DNA from: Anaerotruncus colihominis
GTDB lineage: Bacteria > Bacillota > Clostridia > Oscillospirales > Ruminococcaceae
Length of the DNA stretch: 64,000 nucleotides
NCBI RefSeq assembly: GCF_010206195.1
Contig: NZ_VIQT01000006.1
Span: 1-64,000, forward strand
Direction: 5' to 3'
Under the pieces are notes generated by a model. It was given only the letters and a program-made list of their open reading frames with translations, searched no databases and was not told the origin of the DNA. Positions 43,814 through 51,106 of the stretch are shown piece by piece. The first letter of the stretch is position 1; each line of letters begins with the position of its first letter. The translations under genes and the position numbers were made by a program.

Positions 43814-44446
43814 CTAAAATCCGAGCGTCTCGCCCACAATAATCACCTTGACGCGCCCCTTGACAAGCTGCTGTCCCATCACGACATAATTGCAGCAAAT
43901 GCGGTCGTCGCTGTGGCAGTCCCGGCATGCGCCGAGTACAGCGCAGGGCGTGCGCGTGCTCAGGCGGATGGCGTTCGCAGGCGCCGCCGTATCGCGCAGA
44001 CGGGCGCGCGCCGCCTCCAGGTCAGGCACAATCTTGTTGTAGCCGGCCACAACAATCACGCTTTTCGGCCCATAGATCATCGCCGCGACGCGGTTGCCGC
44101 GCCCATCGACGTTGTAAAGCTCACCCGCCTCCGTAATCGCGTTGCTGCTGCAAAAGAACGTGTCGCAGCCAAACGTCTGGCGGTATATGTCCTCTGGCTC
44201 GGCGCCTTTCGCCTCGCGGTCAAGGAACGTATATCCCCCGGAGCGCAACAGATCCTTGACGCCGCATTCTTCCAGCGTAACCGAGCCGCCGCATGAAACA
44301 GTCTGTCCCTCGGGACAGAGCTGTCGGATCAGCGCCACCGCATCGGCGCATGTTTTAGCGTAATAGGCGTCCATCTTGTTGTTTTTCAGATTCCCGATCG
44401 TGCGGTCAATGCGTTTTTCAACCACCGCCATCAAATTGCGATCCAA
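43814..44446 (-). CDS. LUD domain protein (LutC/DUF162-like)
   Basis: A 210-aa protein with the LUD fold. Visible motifs are VSCGGSVTLEECGV, FFCSSNAITEAGELYNVDGRGNR (quoted across two parts) and VIVVAGYNKIVPDL. A C-terminal Cys cluster CAVLGACRDCHSDDRICC may bind metal or an iron-sulfur cluster. The family includes lactate-utilisation proteins, but stand-alone clostridial members are uncharacterised. The open frame starts at 44473; ribosome binding site GGAGG is 8 nt before TTG 44446, which I prefer. It slightly overlaps the upstream HAD gene frame in sequence space. Confidence 0.82.
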   Translation of the reverse strand: MDRNLMAVVEKRIDRTIGNLKNNKMDAYYAKTCADAVALIRQLCPEGQTVSCGGSVTLEECGVKDLLRSGGYTFLDREAKGAEPEDIYRQTFGCDTFFCSSNAITEAGELYNVDGRGNRVAAMIYGPKSVIVVAGYNKIVPDLEAARARLRDTAAPANAIRLSTRTPCAVLGACRDCHSDDRICCNYVVMGQQLVKGRVKVIIVGETLGF

Positions 44447-44462
44447 CCATTTCCCCTCCTTT

Positions 44463-45134
44463 TCATACACCACATTTATCCTGCAAAAAAAGAGTGTCCA
44501 AATCGCGCGGCGTTTCGGCTACAAAGCGGCAGTCGAGCGCGGCGCGTTCCCTGGAGCCGATCCCAAAGCCATAGGCCGCCGCGATAAAATCGATTCCGAC
44601 CTCCTGAGCGCCCTGCGCGTCATAGACAGAATCGCCGATCATCACCATCGACGAACGGTCCGCCCAATCAAGGCGGCGCATCGTCCTTCTGATGATGTCG
44701 GCCTTGGTTGTCTGGTCGTTTTCATCTGGCGTATTGCCGGTACAGGCGTCAAAGAGGCTCTCTATGCCGAAATGATGCAAAAGCTGTTTGGCCGTCTCCT
44801 CCGGCTTGAGCGTCGCAACGGCCGTCTTGACGCCGTTTTGGCGCAGACGCCCAATCAGCTCCGGCAAGCCGTCGTAGACGCGCGAACGATACATGCCGCC
44901 CGCCTCGTAATCGTCCCGGAACACAAGCACGGCGCGCTGGGCTTCCTCATAAGACATGCCAATATAGGTCTGAAATGAATAAAGCAGCGGCGGCCCGATG
45001 AACCTGCGCAGCACCTCACGGCCTGGCGCCGGCACCCCAAGCTGTCTGAACGCATATTCCAGCGAACGAAAAATCCCCTCCGACGTATCGACGAGCGTCC
45101 CGTCGAAATCCCACAGTACAACCTTGTAGCGCAT
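44463..45134 (-). CDS. HAD family hydrolase, phosphoglycolate phosphatase-like
   Basis: HAD subclass I phosphatase, 223 aa. Motif I VVLWDFDGTLVDTSEG, a helical cap, motif II TAVATLKPEETA, and the acidic motif MIGDSVYDAQGAQEVG are seen. The substrate is not determined by sequence; PGP- or beta-PGM-like proteins share this pattern. The frame is open up to 45188, but the promoter at 45177-45205 puts the transcript start near 45170, leaving ATG 45134 as the sensible start. It shares a transcript with the LUD gene. Confidence 0.85.
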   Translation of the reverse strand: MRYKVVLWDFDGTLVDTSEGIFRSLEYAFRQLGVPAPGREVLRRFIGPPLLYSFQTYIGMSYEEAQRAVLVFRDDYEAGGMYRSRVYDGLPELIGRLRQNGVKTAVATLKPEETAKQLLHHFGIESLFDACTGNTPDENDQTTKADIIRRTMRRLDWADRSSMVMIGDSVYDAQGAQEVGIDFIAAAYGFGIGSRERAALDCRFVAETPRDLDTLFLQDKCGV

Positions 45135-45176
45135 GTCCCTCACCAAGCCTTCGGATTTTTGATAACTCATGATAAC

Positions 45177-45205
45177 AGTATACCACATGCATAAAAGCGA
45201 TTCAA
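45177..45205 (-). promoter_or_regulatory. Sigma-A promoter for the HAD-LUD unit
   Basis: TTGAAT (45200-45205), a 17-bp spacer and TATACT (45177-45182) on the minus strand. It is divergent from the htpG promoter about 45 bases away. Confidence 0.78.
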
Positions 45206-45250
45206 CCGCGCCTGCGCACAGGCCGATCCCAAATTGTTCACAATTTATAC

Positions 45251-45279
45251 TTGATTTTTCAGGACAGGTATATTATAGT
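45251..45279 (+). promoter_or_regulatory. Sigma-A promoter for htpG
   Basis: TTGATT (45251-45256), a 17-bp spacer and TATAGT (45274-45279), directly followed by the CIRCE operator, so repressor binding would cover the transcription start. Confidence 0.8.
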
Positions 45280-45283
45280 ATGG

Positions 45284-45310
45284 TTAGCACTCATACAAAA
45301 AGAGTGCTAA
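45284..45310 (+). promoter_or_regulatory. CIRCE operator (HrcA binding site)
   Basis: TTAGCACTC, nine bases, GAGTGCTAA: an exact match to the CIRCE consensus. It lies between the -10 box and the htpG start codon, so HrcA is expected to repress htpG until heat shock. Confidence 0.96.
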
Positions 45311-45354
45311 TTTCATTGGATTTAAAACATTCATATAAAAGGAGTTCTGATGCC

Positions 45355-47265
45355 ATGAAAACAAAGCAATTCAAGGCGGAATCGAAGCGCCTGCTGGAGA
45401 TGATGATCCACTCCATTTATACGCACCGGGAAATTTTCCTGCGCGAATTGATCTCAAACGCCTCCGACGCGATCGATAAGCTTTACTACCACTCGCTCAA
45501 CGAAAATATCACGGGCCTGTCGCGCGACGATTTCGCGATCAATCTGTCCATCGATCAGGAAAACCGCACGCTGACAGTCGTTGACAACGGTATCGGCATG
45601 AGCCGCGACGAGCTTGAAAGCAATCTCGGTACGATCGCAAAAAGCGGGTCGCTCGCCTTCAAGCAGGAGGAAACCGGCGAACATAAGGACGACATCGATA
45701 TCATCGGGCAGTTTGGCGTCGGGTTCTATTCAGCGTTCATGGTCAGCTCCTGCGTCACCGTTTACAGCCGTCAGCATGGCGCCGGCGAAGCCTGGAAGTG
45801 GGAAAGCCGCGGCGTCGAAGGCTACACGATCGAGCCGTGCGACATGTCCGAGCGCGGAACAAAAATTGTCCTGCGCATCAAGGACAACGAGGGCGAGGAC
45901 AATTACGACGAATTTCTCGACGCGCACCGCATCGCCGCGCTTGTGCGCCGCTACTCCGACTATATCCGCTATCCGATCCGCATGGATATGCCCAAACGCC
46001 GCCTGAAGGAAGGCTGCCCGGAGGACAAGCCGGAATATGAAGATTATACCGAAAACGAAACGCTCAACAGCATGGTCCCGATCTGGCGCAAAAATCGTTC
46101 CGAGCTGACGGATGAGGATTACAACAGTTTTTACAAGGAAAAATTCGGCGATTTCGAGGACCCCGCGCTTGTTATCCACAGCAATACCGAAGGGTCCGCG
46201 ACCTATAACGCGCTGCTGTTTATCCCGGCGCGCGCGCCCTTTAACTATTACAGCCGCGACTATGAAAAAGGGCTTCAGCTCTATGCAAGCGGCGTGCTCA
46301 TCATGGATAGATGCGCCGATTTGCTGCCGGACTGTTTCAGCTTTGTGCGCGGCCTAGTCGATTCGCAGGACCTCTCCCTCAATATCTCGCGCGAGATGCT
46401 CCAGCACGACCGCCAGCTCAAGCTGATCGCCGGACGGCTGGAGAAAAAAATCCATTCCGAGCTGCTTTCGATGCTGCGCAATAAGCGCGAACAGTACGAA
46501 GCCTTCTTTAAAAATTTCGGACTCCAGCTTAAATACGGCGTTTACGACGCTTATGGCGCGAAGAAGGATTTGCTACAGGATTTGCTGCTCTTTTATTCAT
46601 CGAGCGAACAGAAGATGGTCACGCTCGAGGAGTATGTGGGCCGTATGAAGGAATCGCAGAAATATATCTATTATGCCTGCGGCGAAACTGTCGACAAGAT
46701 CGGCCTGCTGCCGCAGACGGAGCTTCTGCGCGACCAGGGATATGAAATTCTGTATCTGACGGACGACGTGGACGAATTCGCGCTCAAGATGCTTTACAGT
46801 TTCCAGGAAAAGCAGTTCAAGTCCGTATCGGATAAGGACCTCGGGTTGGAGGATACGGCCGAACAGGAGGAAACGAAGAAGCAAAACGAGGAAAATAATG
46901 ATCTGCTGGCCTTTTTATGCGAATCGCTCGGCGGTAAGGTCAAGGAGGTGCGTCTGTCCGGACGCTTAAAATCGCATCCGGTCTGTCTGGCCAGCGACGG
47001 GATGCTCTCGCTGGAAATGGAGCGCGTGCTCAACGCCATGCCGAACGACAACAAGGTCAAGGCGGAGCGCGTGCTGGAGATCAACGCGTCACACCCTGTG
47101 TTTACCGCAATCCAAAAGCTGTATGCCGATGAAAACAAGCGCGACCGTCTGAAGGAATACGCATCGCTTTTGTATGCGCAGGCGCTTCTGATCGAGGGCA
47201 TGTCGATTGACGATCCGGTTGCCTTTTCAAATTCTGTATGCAGCCTGATGGCAGAGGAAAACTAG
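45355..47265 (+). CDS. htpG: Molecular chaperone HtpG (Hsp90)
   Basis: Bacterial Hsp90 (636 aa). The GHKL ATPase domain shows [39 protein letters not shown] and [13 protein letters not shown]. The middle domain carries the conserved NISREMLQ segment, and a C-terminal dimerisation region follows. ATG 45355 has AAGGAG 10 nt upstream; the frame is open further back across the promoter and CIRCE, which rules those starts out. The TAG stop is the first codon of a dispersed repeat. Confidence 0.97.
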   Translation: MKTKQFKAESKRLLEMMIHSIYTHREIFLRELISNASDAIDKLYYHSLNENITGLSRDDFAINLSIDQENRTLTVVDNGIGMSRDELESNLGTIAKSGSLAFKQEETGEHKDDIDIIGQFGVGFYSAFMVSSCVTVYSRQHGAGEAWKWESRGVEGYTIEPCDMSERGTKIVLRIKDNEGEDNYDEFLDAHRIAALVRRYSDYIRYPIRMDMPKRRLKEGCPEDKPEYEDYTENETLNSMVPIWRKNRSELTDEDYNSFYKEKFGDFEDPALVIHSNTEGSATYNALLFIPARAPFNYYSRDYEKGLQLYASGVLIMDRCADLLPDCFSFVRGLVDSQDLSLNISREMLQHDRQLKLIAGRLEKKIHSELLSMLRNKREQYEAFFKNFGLQLKYGVYDAYGAKKDLLQDLLLFYSSSEQKMVTLEEYVGRMKESQKYIYYACGETVDKIGLLPQTELLRDQGYEILYLTDDVDEFALKMLYSFQEKQFKSVSDKDLGLEDTAEQEETKKQNEENNDLLAFLCESLGGKVKEVRLSGRLKSHPVCLASDGMLSLEMERVLNAMPNDNKVKAERVLEINASHPVFTAIQKLYADENKRDRLKEYASLLYAQALLIEGMSIDDPVAFSNSVCSLMAEEN

Positions 47266-47314
47266 GGCTTGCTTGAAAAAAGACGGGTATTTTGATTTTT
47301 CAAACAGCCCCTAA
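47263..47314 (+). repeat. Dispersed inverted repeat, copy D (htpG 3' end)
   Basis: Begins TAGGGCTTGCTTGAAAA, where TAG is the htpG stop codon, and ends TTTTTCAAACAGCCCC. The right half matches the end of the long copy at 40292-40454 (one or two differences across about 40 bases). Confidence 0.88.
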
Positions 47315-47334
47315 AATCATAATCCAAAAAGCAC

Positions 47335-47363
47335 TTGCATTTTTGGTGTAACATTTCCATTAT
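47335..47363 (+). promoter_or_regulatory. Candidate promoter of the lactate/malate dehydrogenase gene
   Basis: TTGCAT (47335-47340), a 17-bp spacer and CATTAT (47358-47363). An inverted repeat TTTTGGTGT (47341-47349) / ACACCAAAA (47370-47378) flanks the -10 box and could be an operator. Confidence 0.55.
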
Positions 47364-47371
47364 GAAACCAC

Positions 47372-47411
47372 ACCAAAAGGCGGGCGGCAGGTTTGCCGTC
47401 CGCCTTTTGGT
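47372..47411 (+). other. Long hairpin in the dehydrogenase leader
   Basis: Arms 47372-47389 and 47394-47411 pair over 18 bp with one G-U and a 4-nt loop. If the promoter at 47335-47363 is right, the hairpin begins at the 5' end of the mRNA. It could stabilise the transcript. There is no U-tract, so it is not a typical terminator. Confidence 0.6.
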
Positions 47412-47494
47412 AAGCGATCCACGCTGGCTGGATTTTGATGCAGCAGCGCGGAAATACTATTAGGACTTGTTCGAAAACAAAGGGAGGCAGCCTT

Positions 47495-48439
47495 ATGAGA
47501 ATGAATGCAAGCAAGGTCGCTGTCATTGGGGCGGGATTGGTCGGATCGTCCACCGCGTTCAGCCTGCTGACGCAGGGCGTCTGCGATGAAATTCTGCTGG
47601 TCGACATCAATCAGGAACGCGCGCACGGCGAGATGATGGATCTGCGCGATGGCATCGACTATCTGGGCCGCAACGTAAAGGTTTCCGTCGGCGATTACAA
47701 GGACTGCGGCGACGCCGACATCATCGTGATTACTGCCGGTCCGCCGCCGAAGGAGGGGCAGACGCGTCTCGATTCGCTTGATCTTTCCAAAAAAATCATC
47801 GATTCTCTCGTCGGCCCGATCATGGACGCCGGTTTTTCCGGGGTGTTCCTGATCATCTCCAATCCGGTTGACATCATCGCGCAATATGTCTGGAAGCTGT
47901 CCGGCCTGCCAAAAAATCAGGTCCTTGGAACCGGTACGGCGCTCGATTCCGCGCGGCTCAAGGCGATGATTGGCGAACTTGTCGGCATCGACCCGCGCAG
48001 CGTTCACGCCTATGCGCTCGGCGAGCACGGCGACAGCCAGACCGTCCCCTGGTCACGCGTTACGGTGGGCGGCAAAACCTTTGCGGAGGTTCTGCGCGAC
48101 AATCCCGGCCGCTTCGAAGGGGTCGACCTCGACAAGCTCGCGCACGACACGGTCAAGGCCGGCTGGGAAATCCTGCGCCGCAAGGGAACCACCTACTACG
48201 GCATCGCCACAACTGTAACCTGCATCATCAAGTGTATCCTGCACGATGAAAACCGCATCATTCCCGTTTCCACACTGCTTGAGGGCGAATACGGGGAACA
48301 CGGCGTCTTTTGCGGCGTGCCAGCCATCATCGGACGCAGCGGCGTCAAGGAGATTGTTCAGCTCCCCTTAACAGAGCAGGAACAGGCAAGGTTCCACGCC
48401 TCCACCGATGTGATCCGCAGCTATGTCAAGGATTTATAA
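47495..48439 (+). CDS. ldh: Lactate/malate dehydrogenase family 2-hydroxyacid dehydrogenase
   Basis: A 314-aa NAD-dependent enzyme. The Rossmann start is VAVIGAGLVGSSTAFSLL with an Asp after the second strand (LLVDIN). Catalytic residues are present: Arg in the active-site loop EGQTRLD, Asp/Arg of GTGTALDSARLK, and His of LGEHGDSQ. The usual specificity position (Gln in lactate, Arg in malate dehydrogenases) is Pro here (GPPPKEGQTR). Lactate dehydrogenase is the nearest label, but a bulkier 2-oxoacid may be the substrate. GGGAGG precedes ATG 47495 by 7 nt. Confidence 0.85.
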   Translation: MRMNASKVAVIGAGLVGSSTAFSLLTQGVCDEILLVDINQERAHGEMMDLRDGIDYLGRNVKVSVGDYKDCGDADIIVITAGPPPKEGQTRLDSLDLSKKIIDSLVGPIMDAGFSGVFLIISNPVDIIAQYVWKLSGLPKNQVLGTGTALDSARLKAMIGELVGIDPRSVHAYALGEHGDSQTVPWSRVTVGGKTFAEVLRDNPGRFEGVDLDKLAHDTVKAGWEILRRKGTTYYGIATTVTCIIKCILHDENRIIPVSTLLEGEYGEHGVFCGVPAIIGRSGVKEIVQLPLTEQEQARFHASTDVIRSYVKDL

Positions 48440-48498
48440 AAATCTCCCCAGTAAAAACCTGGATGCATAATCTCTTTCCAACAGGATATCGAAGCAGT

Positions 48499-48526
48499 AT
48501 GCGCGCTGGAAAATTCCGGCGCGCAT
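48499..48526 (+). terminator. Possible ldh terminator hairpin
   Basis: ATGCGCGC and GCGCGCAT form an 8-bp palindromic stem with an inner GGAA/TTCC pairing. It lies about 60 bases after the ldh stop. No U-run follows, so confidence is limited. Confidence 0.4.
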
Positions 48527-48582
48527 ATTGCTTATGTGCCCCGTTTCATATGAGAAATTGTAATGTTTCACCGCAAAAAAGA

Positions 48583-48610
48583 ACGCTTTTTCACATTCAG
48601 CCATAAAATA
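48583..48610 (+). promoter_or_regulatory. Candidate mother-cell sigma (SigK/SigE-like) promoter
   Basis: CATAAAATA (48602-48610) fits the CATANNNTA -10 pattern of sporulation mother-cell sigma factors, with AC at 48583-48584, 17 bp upstream, as a SigK-like -35. Its position ahead of a BclA-type surface protein makes it plausible, but short motifs like this occur by chance. Confidence 0.35.
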
Positions 48611-48744
48611 ATTGATAGGGAACCGCATCTTCCCGGCCGCCGCCTATCCCACAGCTGAACCGGCCGCCGGTCAAAGCGGAAATTCATCGAAACCGAAAGC
48701 GCACATTTTCAGTTCACATTCTCTTGAAACGGGAGGTTATATCC

Positions 48745-49530
48745 ATGAACGACCAACGCTTTGTGCCCAGGCCGCCCTGCTGTCCGCCGGGTTGCTGCTG
48801 CGTCGTCCCGATTCCGGGACCGGTGGGGCCGACCGGGCCTGCCGGAATCCAAGGACCAGCGGGGCCGACCGGACCGATGGGCCCCATGGGGCAGGCTGGA
48901 ATTCAAGGTCCGGCGGGCGCCGCTGGCGCGACCGGCGCAACCGGTCCGGTCGGACCGCAAGGGGTTGTTGGGCCGCAGGGACCACAGGGACCAATCGGTC
49001 AGGCGGGCGCGACCGGACCAGCCGGAATCCCTGGAGCAACTGGTCCGACTGGCGCAACTGGTCCGACTGGAGCCACTGGTCCCACCGGCGCCTGCGGAAC
49101 GCTCCCCTTCCCCGCATCCGGCAATTTTTATTCCCGCACGGCTCAAAGCCTGGACCCCACTGGATATTTTACCCCCATACAGATCCAGACGGACGCGCCC
49201 TATTATATGAGATTGGAAAACGATGGGCATACGGTCACACTTCTGCGGACGGGATTTTACGCAGTCGTCTACTCCATCACGCCAATCAACGGAACCAATA
49301 CCAACGCCGGTGTTGGCGTTCTCCTGCAAAACGGCGCCGTGCCTTCGGCCATTACGGGTTCTGTAAAGCCGATGCTGATCAATGAGGCCTGTGTGAGCGG
49401 GAGCTTTCTATATCCTTTTAAAGAAGGGGAGCAAATTTTTTTGGGCGTATATTCGCCAAAAACGGTGCTGCTTCCAGCGTCTCCGCTACAGGCGTGCAAT
49501 GCGTCGATGACAGTTTTTCAGATTGGGTAA
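48745..49530 (+). CDS. Collagen-like BclA-type surface/exosporium protein
   Basis: A 261-aa protein. The N terminus has a Cys/Pro cluster ([11 protein letters not shown]). About 30 Gly-X-Y triplets follow (about residues 25-120), many GPTGAT or GPAG. A 140-aa C-terminal domain resembles the TNF/C1q-like trimerising domain of BclA ([44 protein letters not shown]). No signal peptide or sorting motif is visible, which fits spore exosporium glycoproteins. GGGAGG is 8 nt before ATG 48745. The Thr-rich triplets are likely glycosylation sites. Confidence 0.85.
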   Translation: MNDQRFVPRPPCCPPGCCCVVPIPGPVGPTGPAGIQGPAGPTGPMGPMGQAGIQGPAGAAGATGATGPVGPQGVVGPQGPQGPIGQAGATGPAGIPGATGPTGATGPTGATGPTGACGTLPFPASGNFYSRTAQSLDPTGYFTPIQIQTDAPYYMRLENDGHTVTLLRTGFYAVVYSITPINGTNTNAGVGVLLQNGAVPSAITGSVKPMLINEACVSGSFLYPFKEGEQIFLGVYSPKTVLLPASPLQACNASMTVFQIG

Positions 49531-49543
49531 ATATCTTTTGGCG

Positions 49544-49573
49544 AACCCGGCGGGAACAACCGCCGGGTTTTTA
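49544..49573 (+). terminator. Terminator of the collagen-like gene
   Basis: AACCCGGCGG and CCGCCGGGTT, perfect 10-bp arms with a 6-nt loop, then TTTTATCG. It lies 14 bases beyond the stop codon. Confidence 0.9.
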
Positions 49574-49634
49574 TCGATTTGTTTTATTTCCATAAAATGA
49601 TCGTAATTTTACACCATTTGTTCACAAATTTGCA

Positions 49635-49663
49635 TTGCATTTGTCGAAATATGGATGTATTAT
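49635..49663 (+). promoter_or_regulatory. Candidate promoter of the ter operon
   Basis: TTGCAT (49635-49640), a 17-bp spacer and TATTAT (49658-49663), about 180 bases before the first ter start codon. It sits at the end of an A/T-rich stretch. No SigB-type motif was recognised. Confidence 0.6.
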
Positions 49664-49775
49664 AGTTGATAAGTATAATGGCCCTTTCAGAGACTGTTGA
49701 TTGTTACAAGTACATAGGCCAATCTAAAAAAACGGCCGCCTGAAACGATTTCAACCGCGCTCAACAAGGTCAAAA

Positions 49776-49830
49776 GAGGAGCGTTGACAAACATCCCCCA
49801 GCAAACGAAAGCTGTTTTGTCAGCGTCCTC
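49776..49830 (+). other. Bulged stem-loop next to the ter ribosome binding site
   Basis: GAGGA pairs with TCCTC, then after one bulged base CGTTGACAAA pairs with TTTGTCAGCG (one G-U). Inside is CAGC-AAACGAAA-GCTG. The stem ends one base before GAAAGGAG. Note that the 5' arm itself contains GAGGAG. It may control initiation of the first ter gene. Confidence 0.5.
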
Positions 49831-49849
49831 GAAAGGAGAAAAGGAACGT

Positions 49850-51013
49850 ATGGAACTGCAAAAGGGACAAAAGCTAAAGCTGTCCGATTTTTCATCCTCC
49901 ACACAGGTTGAAATCGTTGTGTCCGCGCAAATCGGCGCGGGCGAGGCGGATTTCACCTGCTTTGGTGTGGACGCCGCCGGCAAAATTTCAGACGACCGCT
50001 ACTTCATCTTCTATAATCAAAACAGCTCCCCCGACAACGCCATTGTCATGACATCCGGCGCGCAGACCGCCTTTACTGTGCAAACGGATCGTCTGCCGGA
50101 GCAGATTCAAAAGCTGGTCATCGCTGTTTCAACCGACGGCGGCCTGATCCGTGACGTTTCCGAGGGGCTTATTTCATTGCGCAGCGGCGGCAATTCGGCC
50201 GATTACCGTTTCTCCGGGCAGAGCTTCAGCCAGGAACGCGCTTTGATCCTCTGCGAGCTGTACCGCAAGGACGGAATTTGGCGTTATACGGTTGTTTCCA
50301 GCGGTTTTAACGGCGGCCTGGACGCGCTCCTCACACATTTCGGCGGACAGGTTGCCAATCCGCAGCAGACCGCTCCCGCTCCGTCTCCTGCGCCTGCTCC
50401 CTCCCCCGTGCCTGCGCCCGTTCCCAAAGTTAACCTGAGCAAGATCAGCCTGAAAAAGAGCGGCGACAGCCACAGGATCAATTTGTCCAAGAACAGCGGT
50501 GAATTGCACGTCAATCTGAACTGGAACACGGGACGTAAAAAGCTGTTTGGAGGCGGCGGCGCGATCGATCTCGACCTTGCCTGCATGTTCCGCTTGAAAT
50601 CGGGTGAACAGGGCGTTATCCAGGCGCTTGGCAATTCGTTTGGCAGCGCCACGCAGATCCCGTTTATCCTGCTGGATCAGGACGACCGTTCCGGGACAAG
50701 CGCCAACGGGGAGAATATGTACTTTAAGCGGCCCGAGCTGATCGATTTCGCTGTCGTGTTCGCATTTATTTATGAAGGTACGCCAAATTGGCGTGGTACG
50801 AATGCATCCGTTACGATCAAGCAGTCAGGCGCGCCCGATATAGAAATCCAGATCGACAGCCCTGACAGTCGAAACCGTTTCTGCGTTTTTGCCAGCCTGT
50901 CGGGAAAAAGCGGCGAGCTGGAGGTAAAGCGCGAGGAACGCTTTTTCCAGGGACACAAGGAAGTAGACGATTTCTACCGTTTTGGATTCCGATGGGTCGC
51001 CGGACGCAAATAA
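49850..51013 (+). CDS. TerD-domain fusion protein (TerA-like)
   Basis: A 387-aa protein. The N-terminal TerD-type domain (about residues 1-180) has LQKGQKLKLSDF, FTCFGVDAAGKISDDRYFIF and GFNGGLDALLTHFGG. A Pro/Ala linker (about 185-205, PAPSPAPAPSPVPAPVPK) follows. The C-terminal domain (VNLNWNTGRKKLFGGGGAIDLDLACMF in part, ending FYRFGFRWVAGRK) resembles TerA/TerF C-terminal regions. The acidic calcium motif of TerD is weaker in the first domain but DLDLAC is present in the second. ATG 49850 is preceded by AAAGGAGA and AAGGA. It is the first gene of the ter cluster. Confidence 0.82.
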   Translation: MELQKGQKLKLSDFSSSTQVEIVVSAQIGAGEADFTCFGVDAAGKISDDRYFIFYNQNSSPDNAIVMTSGAQTAFTVQTDRLPEQIQKLVIAVSTDGGLIRDVSEGLISLRSGGNSADYRFSGQSFSQERALILCELYRKDGIWRYTVVSSGFNGGLDALLTHFGGQVANPQQTAPAPSPAPAPSPVPAPVPKVNLSKISLKKSGDSHRINLSKNSGELHVNLNWNTGRKKLFGGGGAIDLDLACMFRLKSGEQGVIQALGNSFGSATQIPFILLDQDDRSGTSANGENMYFKRPELIDFAVVFAFIYEGTPNWRGTNASVTIKQSGAPDIEIQIDSPDSRNRFCVFASLSGKSGELEVKREERFFQGHKEVDDFYRFGFRWVAGRK

Positions 51014-51039
51014 TGCGCCGGTCGATGATCTGCAAGCTT

Positions 51040-51085
51040 GGAGGCTGTTTGAAAAAGTAAGATCATATTTTTTCATACAAATCCA
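51040..51085 (+). repeat. Degenerate dispersed repeat copy E
   Basis: GGAGGCTGTTTGAAAAAG and TTTTTTCATACAAATCC look like decayed termini of the repeat family, 45 bp apart, in the 93-bp gap between the first two ter genes. Confidence 0.5.
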
Positions 51086-51106
51086 GTGAATGGGAGTTCG
51101 TAATCT

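Larger units (their letters stand above)
48440..48744 (+). other. 305-bp gap between ldh and the collagen-like gene
   Basis: No gene was found. It holds a GC hairpin (arms 48499-48506 and 48519-48526) that may end the ldh transcript. It also holds A/T-rich sequence with a candidate sporulation promoter at 48583-48610 and the collagen-like gene's ribosome binding site. Confidence 0.5.
49531..49849 (+). other. 319-bp gap ahead of the ter cluster
   Basis: No gene was found. It holds the terminator of the collagen-like gene (49544-49573), an A/T-rich stretch with a promoter (49635-49663), and a roughly 180-nt leader that ends in a bulged stem-loop directly before the first ter ribosome binding site. 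No known riboswitch class was recognised. Confidence 0.6.

Noticed and set aside
47460..47482. Rex-type operator (TTGTT...AACAA) before ldh
   Set aside because: TTGTTCGAAAACAA is only partly palindromic and is better explained as a half-copy of the dispersed repeat.
48901..49100. CRISPR-like or satellite repeat in the collagen-like gene
   Set aside because: The periodicity is nine bases and codes Gly-X-Y triplets; no spacer structure.
49664..49849. yybP-ykoY-type manganese riboswitch before the ter operon
   Set aside because: The conserved loop sequences of that class are not seen; only a generic bulged stem is supported.
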